A DNA stretch of 64,000 nucleotides from Debaryomyces hansenii CBS767. Taxonomy: Eukaryota > Ascomycota > Pichiomycetes > Serinales > Debaryomycetaceae. Position 1 is the stretch's first letter, and the number at the start of each line of letters is the position of its first letter. Position numbers and translations under genes: made by a program. A model generated the notes under the pieces. The model saw only the letters and a list, made by a program, of their open reading frames with translations. It made no database searches and was not told the DNA's origin. The stretch covers positions 434,001 through 498,000 of the forward strand of contig NC_006044.2 in the NCBI RefSeq assembly GCF_000006445.2. The letters run 5' to 3'. Shown piece after piece: positions 1 to 7,579 of this stretch.

Positions 1-272
1 ATACAACCATATTCCCTCTTATCGCAGATGTCTCTACAGATGTAGATAATAAGGCAAAGAATGAACTTTATTCAATATTAGGGAAGAATATGGGGACTAT
101 TCCTATCTATGAGATCTATGAAATGTCATCAAAGCAATTCCGAGCCGAGCTTAAGGTTAAAGGAATACATGTTGCAACCGCAGTTGATGCTACAAAGAAA
201 AGAGCTTGTAGTAGAGCTGCAATGACAATTATAAATAATAAAGAAGCAATCGATGCTTTATGCAGCTTATAA
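1..272 (+). CDS. dsRNA-binding domain protein, RNase III-like (3' end only)
   Basis: The reading frame is open from the left edge (first full codon at base 3) to the TAA at 270-272, so only about the last 89 residues are visible. They form a double-stranded-RNA-binding domain: an N-terminal helix (NKAKNELYSILGK), a strand containing FRAELKVKGIHVATAVDATK, then KKRACSRAAMTIINN, matching the basic KK..A...AA helix that contacts dsRNA. In budding yeasts a C-terminal dsRBD is typical of RNase III (Rnt1) and of the budding-yeast Dicer (Dcr1). The catalytic RNase III domain would lie upstream, outside the window, so the two cannot be told apart here. A different dsRBD protein is also possible. Confidence 0.6.
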   Translation, partial: TTIFPLIADVSTDVDNKAKNELYSILGKNMGTIPIYEIYEMSSKQFRAELKVKGIHVATAVDATKKRACSRAAMTIINNKEAIDALCSL

Positions 273-912
273 TATTTTATATATAGTAATATAATGATAA
301 TAATGTCAATTATACATACTGTAAACCTGATTTTAATCTAATATTACTTGCATATATACACATCCTCTCTCAAAAAGTTTTGTTGAATTATTGAAGCATA
401 TCATATATCGTAGCTGCTTCCGTCATTATTACACCTATTTTATATATCAACTGCTTTTATCAGAGCTGCCAATGCCATTAATAGATTCATGAACATCTGC
501 AATTATAAAATAACGCTAAATGAAATATTCATAGTATTTATCCTTTATTTACCTATCCGCGGACAAATTAACTAGGGCACAGGTTACTTTATTGTCCATA
601 TATTGAGTACAAATAGATAATAATGTTAAAATTAAAGAATGGTATAACTTGCAACGAATAGTAATATATATGGAAGAACTTGAGGAAATGTTTGTCAAAG
701 GCTATTTTTAGTCTTCAGGAACCTTTTCGCATTTATATTCTCAAAGAATCTGTCAAAGTCCCTTAATTGGACATTGACAGATTCAAAAGCCGTAAAGCCC
801 AGCAGACTAGGTAGTTAAAACAACGATCATTGAACCCTGAATAACGAAAAAAATAATTAATAGACTGCCTCATGCGCTATATACGCATACGATTTAATCA
901 ACTTTCAAGAAA
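273..912. other. intergenic, 3' flank of dsRBD gene and 5' flank of tRNA pair
   Basis: AT-rich sequence without an ORF of useful length. It must contain the 3' end signals of the dsRBD gene (for example the TATATA-rich stretch just after the stop). I see no RNA gene or repeat before the tRNA. Confidence 0.5.
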
Positions 913-986
913 GGTCCCTTGGCCCAGTTGGTTAAGGCGTGGTGCTAATAACGCCAAGATCAGCAGTTCGATCCTGCTAGGGACCA
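913..986 (+). tRNA. tRNA-Ile (anticodon AAU)
   Basis: The 74-nt sequence folds as a full cloverleaf. The 7-bp acceptor GGTCCCT/AGGGACC is perfect. There is a D arm with AGTTGGTTAA, an anticodon stem TGGTG/CGCCA with loop CTAATAA giving anticodon AAT (read as IAU after A34-to-I editing), a T arm with GTTCGATC and discriminator A986. There is no intron. Internal A and B boxes are intact. No T run of four or more follows; tRNA-Ala begins 18 nt later. Confidence 0.96.
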
Positions 987-1004
987 TTTCTCTCAATTCA
1001 CACA

Positions 1005-1077
1005 GGGCGTGTGGCGTAGTTGGTAGCGCGCTCCCTTAGCATGGGAGAGGTCTCCGGTTCGACTCCGGACTCGTCCA
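1005..1077 (+). tRNA. tRNA-Ala (anticodon AGC)
   Basis: A 73-nt cloverleaf. The acceptor GGGCGTG/CTCGTCC contains the G3:U70 wobble pair, the identity element for alanyl-tRNA synthetase, and one T6-T67 mismatch. The anticodon stem CTCCC/GGGAG encloses TTAGCAT, giving anticodon AGC. T stem TCCGG/CCGGA with loop TTCGACT. There is no intron. It sits 18 nt downstream of tRNA-Ile on the same strand and is followed by a T7 terminator. Confidence 0.96.
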
Positions 1078-1084
1078 TTTTTTT
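1078..1084 (+). terminator. RNA polymerase III terminator of the tRNA pair
   Basis: A run of seven T residues directly after the tRNA-Ala discriminator base. The tRNA-Ile/tRNA-Ala spacer has only a TTT, so this is the first efficient Pol III terminator for either gene. Confidence 0.85.
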
Positions 1085-1187
1085 ATTCCTTCCCTCACCC
1101 GTGAGCTGGATTTTTTAGATTAGTGAACATTCATATACGAACGGTAGATAAACAAGTTTTAATTGCATATAAATTAAATACTGTGAG

Positions 1188-2567
1188 ATGCCATCTCAAC
1201 AAGATACAGTAAGGAAGAACTCAGATGATTTGAATTTGAATGGGCAGAACAATAGTAAATATAATTTTACTAAATCGTCTAACAAGCCTCCCGAACATCT
1301 TTCTGAATTCTACTCCTTCATGAGCAATAGCTCGAATATACCGACCTCCCCTGGCCGAGAGCCCACAGGGGGAAGCTATGATTATAGCCAGAGAATAAAT
1401 AGAGAGCCATCGTTGAATACCTTTACTTCATTCTCCCCATCTGTGAGTGATCTTTCAAATATATTAACTTCACAAGACTTTCAACATACCACTGAAAAAT
1501 ATAGCAATATTATAGATAAGGCTGAAAAATTACGATTATCATTGGCAAATGTTTGTGAAGCAGCCAATGAATTTGGTCATGCTTTGGAAGATTCAATAAA
1601 CGAATGCCCTAAAGTAAATAATTCGAAAAATGTGAGCAATGGGATAATGAATGCGGGTGGGTTGCAGCATATAATAGCAGCGAATCAGAATATCTTAAGC
1701 AGCTTGATATTTCTGAGCTTCGAGAAACCGTTGAGAAAAGAGTTGATAAATCTTCAAGAAGAATATAATTCCAATTATAAATTTTATCAGCAAGAAGTGA
1801 AATCGAAATCGAAATTGTTAAAAGAGAAAGAGGTAGAAAATGTGAAGCTTTCGAAGTCGAAGACAAGAAACTTGAATACGTACAAAATTAACTTGTTGAG
1901 TTTGACAAATCAGATTGATGATATTGATAGGTTGAAATATGAATATTACCATGAAATTAATTCTATGATAGAGAATTTTAATCGAGATCATTTACTCATT
2001 AGAACAGGTTCACTTGTAAGGGCCCAACTTGAAATATATGAAGGCATTGCAAAAAAAGGGTGGTCTGGCGGTGGATTAGATGAATTATTAGCTATATCTC
2101 CTGATTTATTCGGCACAGACTATACTGATGAAGAGGATGAACAATTAGAAGATGAAGTTCATGGTAAAGGCGACGAAAATGTATCTCATGAAAGAAGGTC
2201 CATTCAACGCGGTAAGGGTGGGTCTTTGAGCGGAGCAGACAGCAGTTCACAAATAGATGATACAGATAACACAATAGAATTATCGAAACGAAGCCATTCT
2301 GCTCTTAATCTGGTTAGATCTAACACGGAAGTATCAAATAAAAGTGCTCACGAGCTAGAGGACGATTGCAGGCAGAGTAGTTCTAAGTTAGAAAATAATA
2401 ATAAAGGTATAGGTGAATGTTCGCAAGACGAGTCATTTTCACTTCCTGCTATCAATTATTCAAATACTGTTCTAAATCAAACAGCCAAGTTATCAGATTC
2501 AAACAGTACCAAAGAAAATGATATCAGTATTGACAATAATAATATACTCAACGAACTTGACGATTAG
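1188..2567 (+). CDS. IVY1: Ivy1-like phospholipid-binding vacuolar/endosomal protein
   Basis: A 459-residue protein starting at the ATG at 1188. A Ser/Asn-rich N-terminus (1-85) is followed by a long helical region (about 95-310). This region has heptad-like, highly charged stretches (for example the KSKSKLLKEKEVENVKLSKSK segment) and ends in a motif reading RAQLEIYEGIAKKGWSGGG. The tail is acidic and Ser-rich. The helical bundle plus the GWSGGG motif fits yeast Ivy1, an inverse-BAR-like phosphoinositide-binding protein that interacts with Vps33 and Ypt7 on vacuole and signalling-endosome membranes and links to TORC1. The length matches Ivy1 (about 450 aa). The assignment rests on remembered family features; another BAR-type protein is the alternative. 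Confidence 0.65.
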   Translation: MPSQQDTVRKNSDDLNLNGQNNSKYNFTKSSNKPPEHLSEFYSFMSNSSNIPTSPGREPTGGSYDYSQRINREPSLNTFTSFSPSVSDLSNILTSQDFQHTTEKYSNIIDKAEKLRLSLANVCEAANEFGHALEDSINECPKVNNSKNVSNGIMNAGGLQHIIAANQNILSSLIFLSFEKPLRKELINLQEEYNSNYKFYQQEVKSKSKLLKEKEVENVKLSKSKTRNLNTYKINLLSLTNQIDDIDRLKYEYYHEINSMIENFNRDHLLIRTGSLVRAQLEIYEGIAKKGWSGGGLDELLAISPDLFGTDYTDEEDEQLEDEVHGKGDENVSHERRSIQRGKGGSLSGADSSSQIDDTDNTIELSKRSHSALNLVRSNTEVSNKSAHELEDDCRQSSSKLENNNKGIGECSQDESFSLPAINYSNTVLNQTAKLSDSNSTKENDISIDNNNILNELDD

Positions 2568-2631
2568 ATGTATGATTTATTATATGAAATTATTATTTAT
2601 CATATATACTGTAATATAAAACATTAATTCC

Positions 2632-3912
2632 TTACAGAACGCACGCTTCAGAAAATTTTTCTGTAGTCTGATCGACGGTTGGCTTTAATGTTGGACTCAG
2701 ATTATCCGTTACTGGCATATGGCTTTTATTAAAGCTCTTCATAGGCCTCAAACCCCATTTTTTTAACATTTGAATGTCTTCATCCCACCCATTACACATT
2801 GTTGTTAACATTTTCTCACCGGTGAAGATAGCGTTACAACCACTCATGAAACATAAGAATTGCTCATGTTCTTTCATGGTATAACGTCCAGCAGCGAGCC
2901 TAATGATTGACTCTGGCATAATTAATCTAGCAGTAGCAATGGTTTTTAAAATGTGTTCAAATTTTAAACGTCTGCCTGATTCACGAGGTAAACTGGATAT
3001 CTCTTTTTCCATGGGAGTTCCTTTTATTGGCACTAAACGGTTAATAGGCAAAGATTCGGGATGCTTTTCCATGGTTGATAAGGTGTATAAGAAACCAATA
3101 TGATCTTCCTCAGTTTCACCAAGTCCAAGGATACCTCCAGTACATGCTTTAATACCAGCATCTTGAACATTCCTGATTGTTTGCAACCTCTCATCGTAAC
3201 TTCTAGTTGAAATAACCTTTGGATAATGCTCTCTAGATGTATCGATGTTATGGTTGTAGGCAGTCAAACCTGCATCAGCTAAGTCTGCCGCCTGTTTCTT
3301 ATCAACCATTCCTAGTGTCACACATGTTTCCATCCCTAGCTCTTGATTAATTTGGGTAACCATTTGGGAAATACGCTTCAATCCTGACTTACGACCTGTC
3401 ATGTCTCTCCATGCAGCTCCCATACAGAATCTAGTAGATCCATTTGCTTTTGCAGTTCTAGCAGCCTTCATAACTTCATCTACTGAAATCATCCTCTCAG
3501 CCTTGGTTCCAGTATCATATCTGGTCGATTGGGCACAATACTTGCAATCTTCGGTACAACCGCCAGTCTTGATTGATAACAAAGTACATAACTGAACCTC
3601 TTGAGGGTTGTGATATTTCCTATGTTGAATTTGAGATTGAAAAACTAGTTCCATTAGCGGCGTATTGTATATCTCACGGATTTGGTCTTTGGTCCATGAG
3701 TTCAACGGTCTAGGGGTCTGTAATGCTAATTCAATAGCCTTCATATTTGACTCGTGGCCAGTGTCTGAGCTAGTGTTGATATTGAAGTTAATTGAAGAAT
3801 CAACTTCCACGGCATTAGCTCTCTGAGCATTTAACGGAATCGTATTTGATGGTGCTAAAACTCGTAACAGCTGAGAGGAGAAAGAACGTTTGATTATATA
3901 CTTAGAAGCCAT
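2632..3912 (-). CDS. BIO2: biotin synthase, mitochondrial
   Basis: A radical-SAM enzyme that inserts sulphur into dethiobiotin to make biotin, in the mitochondrial matrix. The translation has the [4Fe-4S]/SAM triad Cys119-x3-Cys123-x2-Cys126 (in GGCTEDCKYCAQS), the following YDTG motif and the conserved AGLTAYNHNIDTSREHYP segment. The N-terminus (MASKYIIKRSFSSQLLRV) is rich in Arg/Ser with no acidic residue, as expected of a matrix presequence. I start at the ATG complementary to 3910-3912; an in-frame TTG four codons upstream is ignored. At 426 aa it is longer than the S. cerevisiae enzyme, mainly at the N-terminus. It is convergent with the IVY1-like gene (65 bp apart) and divergent from RPL22. 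Confidence 0.95.
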   Translation of the reverse strand: MASKYIIKRSFSSQLLRVLAPSNTIPLNAQRANAVEVDSSINFNINTSSDTGHESNMKAIELALQTPRPLNSWTKDQIREIYNTPLMELVFQSQIQHRKYHNPQEVQLCTLLSIKTGGCTEDCKYCAQSTRYDTGTKAERMISVDEVMKAARTAKANGSTRFCMGAAWRDMTGRKSGLKRISQMVTQINQELGMETCVTLGMVDKKQAADLADAGLTAYNHNIDTSREHYPKVISTRSYDERLQTIRNVQDAGIKACTGGILGLGETEEDHIGFLYTLSTMEKHPESLPINRLVPIKGTPMEKEISSLPRESGRRLKFEHILKTIATARLIMPESIIRLAAGRYTMKEHEQFLCFMSGCNAIFTGEKMLTTMCNGWDEDIQMLKKWGLRPMKSFNKSHMPVTDNLSPTLKPTVDQTTEKFSEACVL

Positions 3913-5010
3913 AGTAAATGTCAAAGATGCTGATTTCTAGAGAGAACGTTGTTATATGAATCAGGAAATATGGGAACAACTGAAATCCTCAAAAAAAGAT
4001 TACATTGTTGGTTTACAATTATCTCGTTTTTATTGGGTATTTCCAATCCTAGCGATTGCAAAAAACCCTTCAAAATCTCCGACCGAGACTATTGAATCAT
4101 TCGAGTCACTTGAGTCATCTGGTGCAGATGACTCCCATGTCGCATATTTCATATAGAATACGACATTATGAGAATCGAAAGCTACGTACGGTTGCAACTT
4201 ATTACTAGAACCTTACCAGTTTGTGGCGACTAGACGTGCTACATTAAGTACAAACTTTTGATTGCATAAGATACATGTAGTCGTTAATGGTACAAACTTA
4301 CCGAGAGTAAAATCATTCTGTAATGTTTCATATAAATAGTACTGGGCATGAGGCCGGTCTTCATAAATATATATCTCCAACATTTGCAGTAGGTATGGGC
4401 TTCATACATGTTGCTTGAAAGCGTTACTACCTTCAAATGATATAACAGCCCATTATTATAACCTATAAACAGATTAACTTCCTCCAAAATATAATCACGA
4501 GAATTTTCTTCTAGATTTCAGAATGTACCACTGCGTCAACTGAGCATATTGTAAAGTCATATTCATAGATGTCTTTCAGTATATATATATAAGCTTTTTT
4601 TATAGATAGAATGCCTGGCTACAAAGTACACCATCTTTAGCAAAGGTATATTTAGAAAAGCAAATATATCTTGAGCAAATATAGTGTACCACACTCCTAT
4701 AATAACGTATCTACTCTAAAGCTATTATCATTTAATTTCATATTTGAACCTCATACACTTTAATACCTTTCTTTCTACATATACAAGACTATACCTCAAC
4801 TAACCATATCAATGGGGTTTAGCTCTACTATAGTCAATGCAAATGTTACACAAACCCACCACAAGGGCATTAGCCCTTTGATGATTTATTCGTGCCATTA
4901 CCAGAAATAATTTTTCACTTCTCATTGAGTATGTCCGAACTTAAAACCAATTTTTCATTTTTATTAAGGAAGATTCTTTTGCATTTCAACACCGAGAAAT
5001 AGTATCAAAA
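3913..5010. other. divergent intergenic region BIO2 / RPL22
   Basis: 1.1 kb without a convincing gene; ORFs of 66-67 codons here have no recognisable features. The RPL22-proximal part is pyrimidine-rich with two AATTTTTCA(C/T) boxes near 4908 and 4950 and a T-rich stretch before the ATG, as is common in yeast ribosomal-protein promoters. There is an AT dinucleotide tract near 4581-4592. Confidence 0.5.
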
Positions 5011-5682
5011 ATGGCTCCAATCGTATGTATAACTATAACAGGATAGTGGTAATAGCAGCAAATACCCTTTGTACGGGTTCGTGTGTTCAAGTGTTTTTTT
5101 TTTAGAATTTTTTTGAAACCTTTTTTTGTTCAGTAGACTGGTTCTACTTTACTTTTTTTTGATGAAGCTTTCTTAATTGAACGCATATCATTTCTACATT
5201 CATGAAACCATAAGTTGGATAAAACATCTTTGATAACGCAAACCCGACCCTGGGCTTTGCTGTCTTTATCATTACTACGTACACCTTTGGTGTATAATGA
5301 TAATAGTGCAGTAGGCTAACATGGGATATAGACCACCAAGAAAAACACCGCTGCTAAGAAGTTAGTTGTTGACACCTCCGCCCCAACCGAAAACGGTGTT
5401 TTCGACCAAGAATCTTACGTTAAGTTCTTGATTGAAAACATCAAGGTTGAAGGTATTCCAGGTAACTTAGGTAACTCCATCTCCATTACTGAAGAAGGTA
5501 ACAAGGTTGTTGTTGTTTCTAACACCAAGTTCTCCGGTAAATACTTAAAGTACTTGACTAAGAGATACTTAAAGAAGAACCAAATCAGAGACTGGATTAG
5601 ATTCGTTTCCGTTAAGCAAAACCAATATCAATTACAATTCTACTCCGTCGCTGATGACGAAGAAGAAGAAGACGAAGAATAA
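5011..5682 (+). CDS. RPL22: 60S ribosomal protein eL22 (spliced; join 5011..5022, 5332..5682)
   Basis: Exon 1 encodes only MAPI. The intron runs 5023-5331 (309 nt) with donor GTATGT, branch-site candidate GGCTAAC (5314-5320) and acceptor TAG (5329-5331). Exon 2 resumes [14 protein letters not shown] and continues through the eL22 core ([27 protein letters not shown]) to an acidic tail ending DDEEEEDEE. The product is 120 aa, the family length. eL22 is a surface component of the large subunit. The S. cerevisiae RPL22 genes also carry an intron after the fourth or fifth codon, through which the protein represses its own splicing. Codon use is strongly biased (GGT, GTT, AAG, TTG), as expected of a highly expressed gene. 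Confidence 0.96.
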
Positions 5683-5946
5683 ATTATTTGATTCAACTAA
5701 TATTTTGTATAATATGATAGGTTTTGAATATATAGTTTATTGAGGTCACGGGTGAGGTTTATGAATGTATTAATATCGCTTAATAATATGTGTAGAAGGT
5801 ATTGTAGAGTGTTTGGTGTGTATTAAAGGGGTCAAGTCAAACTGATTTGTTTTAGGTACAGAGCTTTGACGTTAAATCTTGTTGGCCAAAAATCATTGAC
5901 GAAGCAGCATGATTCTAGCAGTTAGTTTTTGATTGCCATACCTTTC

Positions 5947-5983
5947 GTACAAATCCGGTACTTAGGAATCGAGTTTGTTTCCA
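5947..5983 (+). repeat. diverged direct repeat, copy A
   Basis: Shares CCGGTACTT..ATCGAGTTTGTTT with the segment at 6901-6936. Each copy is followed at a different distance by CCTCAGTTCC (6012-6021 here). The second copy lies just upstream of tRNA-Asn, so this may be a degenerate duplicate of the tRNA 5' flank. Confidence 0.5.
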
Positions 5984-6377
5984 TATGATCGAATCATACA
6001 CGTTATTCTGGCCTCAGTTCCTGAGTTCACATATGTCTTACGAAACCTAATGTGTTTTGAAAAATTCACATTTCTCTCCATATGCAATCAACTTCTTATC
6101 TCGTAAAATTTGTAATACTCATTTTATATCTTTTTCATGCTCCCTTGCATTATGACTATTATTTAATATGTCATCGAGACAAACTAAAACAGCAACATAA
6201 CACAGTACATCTACCAACTATCGACCTATTGCACCCCGATGTTATGCTTATTATTTTCACTTTTACTATTGAAACAGATTACGTGCTATCCATTTTCCGA
6301 TGAAATACATGAGTTTGGTGTGTCATTAAATATGTCAAATGTCGACGTGGTCATCCAGTACGCTAATATTAACATAT

Positions 6378-6990
6378 AATTCACACAGTTTATATTGTTA
6401 CAACCAGATCAAGCTAATATTACTATGCGTATGAGATATAAAGATATATTACCAGAGACAGTAGGATTAAACGTACATAGCGACGATGGATATGACGCTG
6501 TATATCAAGCAGTATACAATTATGTGGGGATAAGTGAAGAATCGATAAATGTCAGGATATACCAATTGTCACGTCAAGATGGTATAGGGCAAAATGAATA
6601 CGGCGATTACAATATAGTGCTACTATACAATGCATTAAACCCAATCAGTTTGTACTTAAGGTAGAGGTGGATCGACATTCGAAATTGAATATTGCAAAGT
6701 CATATATAATGACAAGGGGTATGAAGATAAAGGCGGAAGTGTCAATCATGATATTATACCATTAAGGTTTGTCTGTTAGTGGCAGTTGTACTGTAGTATT
6801 TGAGTATTTGAATCGTTCGGTTAGACTAAATAAATTTACATTAAAACAAAATAAAACGAGTATAAATAAAGTAATAAGGAATGAGAACAGAAGAATATTT
6901 GTACCAAACCGGTACTTGTATATCGAGTTTGTTTTCAGGACATATAATGAAACGTTTAGAAGATCTACGGATGTTCTATTGCGCCTATGA
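6378..6990 (+). pseudogene. possible decayed gene, frameshifted, family unknown
   Basis: Three successive plus-strand open stretches tile this interval in different frames. The first is about 6378-6661 (from the ATG at 6425: MRMRYKDILPETVGLNV, later ISEESINVRIYQLS). The second is about 6660-6779 (contains GGSTFEIEYCKVIYNDKGYE). The third is about 6769-6990. The amino-acid composition of the first two is mixed and protein-like, unlike random AT-rich DNA. No frame has a complete start-to-stop gene, and I do not recognise the family. A frameshifted relic is my preferred reading; chance open frames in non-coding DNA are the alternative. Confidence 0.25.
6901..6936 (+). repeat. diverged direct repeat, copy B
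   Basis: Partner of 5947-5983, about 954 bp downstream in the same orientation. CCTCAGTTCC follows at 7009-7018, abutting the tRNA-Asn gene. Confidence 0.5.
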
Positions 6991-7019
6991 ATTTTCTTCG
7001 GTCTTAACCCTCAGTTCCC

Positions 7020-7093
7020 GACTTCGTGGCCAAGTTGGCTAAGGCGTGAGACTGTTAATCTCAAGATCGTGAGTTCGACCCTCACCGAGGTCG
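7020..7093 (+). tRNA. tRNA-Asn (anticodon GUU)
   Basis: A 74-nt cloverleaf. Acceptor GACTTCG/CGAGGTC includes a T4-G69 wobble. D loop AAGTTGGCTAA, anticodon stem TGAGA/TCTCA with loop CTGTTAA giving GTT, T arm GTGAG/CTCAC with loop TTCGACC, and discriminator G73 as in other yeast tRNA-Asn. There is no intron. Confidence 0.96.
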
Positions 7094-7579
7094 TTTACAT
7101 TTTTACTCCATTTTTTTTTTTTAAAATCGAGAAACATGACAGAATGATTATTTGAGAGTTCGATGATTCGCTGCATAAATACTTCATAACTTCATAACTT
7201 ATCATTAATTTACTAAGCAGTATTTACTCTATAATTGGACGCTTGTGATTAGGATTATTGCTACGTGATGACGTGACAGATGCGCTTAATATTACTCCAT
7301 GCTAAGTCATTCTTGTAGACCTCTCATAAGACAAAAACCATCATGCGAGCGTTACATAACCTTCCGCGGGATTGAAAAAAAATTGCTCAACCACAAGATT
7401 TCTTTGTCTTGAAAAATAAGTCTATTGATAATTTCTTCTTCCACATATAACCCACTAAACATCTTGAAAGTTACTTAAAGAAGCAACAAGCTAGGTATTA
7501 CGGTGAAATATACTGGATCTACAAAAAACATTAAAAAAAGTATATTTTTGAAGTAAAAAAAAAGTCATCTGAATTAGCC
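7094..7579. other. intergenic, HEM1 promoter region
   Basis: Almost 490 bp between tRNA-Asn and HEM1. It contains the tRNA terminators, a CCGCGG palindrome near 7363 and A-rich sequence immediately before the HEM1 ATG. No gene is seen. Confidence 0.5.
7100..7104 (+). terminator. Pol III terminator of tRNA-Asn
   Basis: T5 run seven bases after the mature 3' end, backed up by a T12 run at 7111-7122. Confidence 0.7.

Larger units (their letters stand above)
5683..7019. other. long interval without an intact gene (RPL22 3' side to tRNA-Asn)
   Basis: 1.3 kb. It contains a chain of open plus-strand frames at about 6378-6990 that shift frame twice (listed as a possible pseudogene) and a diverged direct repeat (5947-5983 versus 6901-6936). 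The remaining parts carry short, frequently interrupted frames. Confidence 0.5.

Noticed and set aside
3956..4156. 66-codon ORF between BIO2 and RPL22
   Set aside because: Short, no domain, lies in a promoter region; composition is not distinctive.
5140..5260. Possible box C/D snoRNA in the RPL22 intron (TGATGA at 5160)
   Set aside because: No CTGA box D at a suitable distance and no terminal stem.
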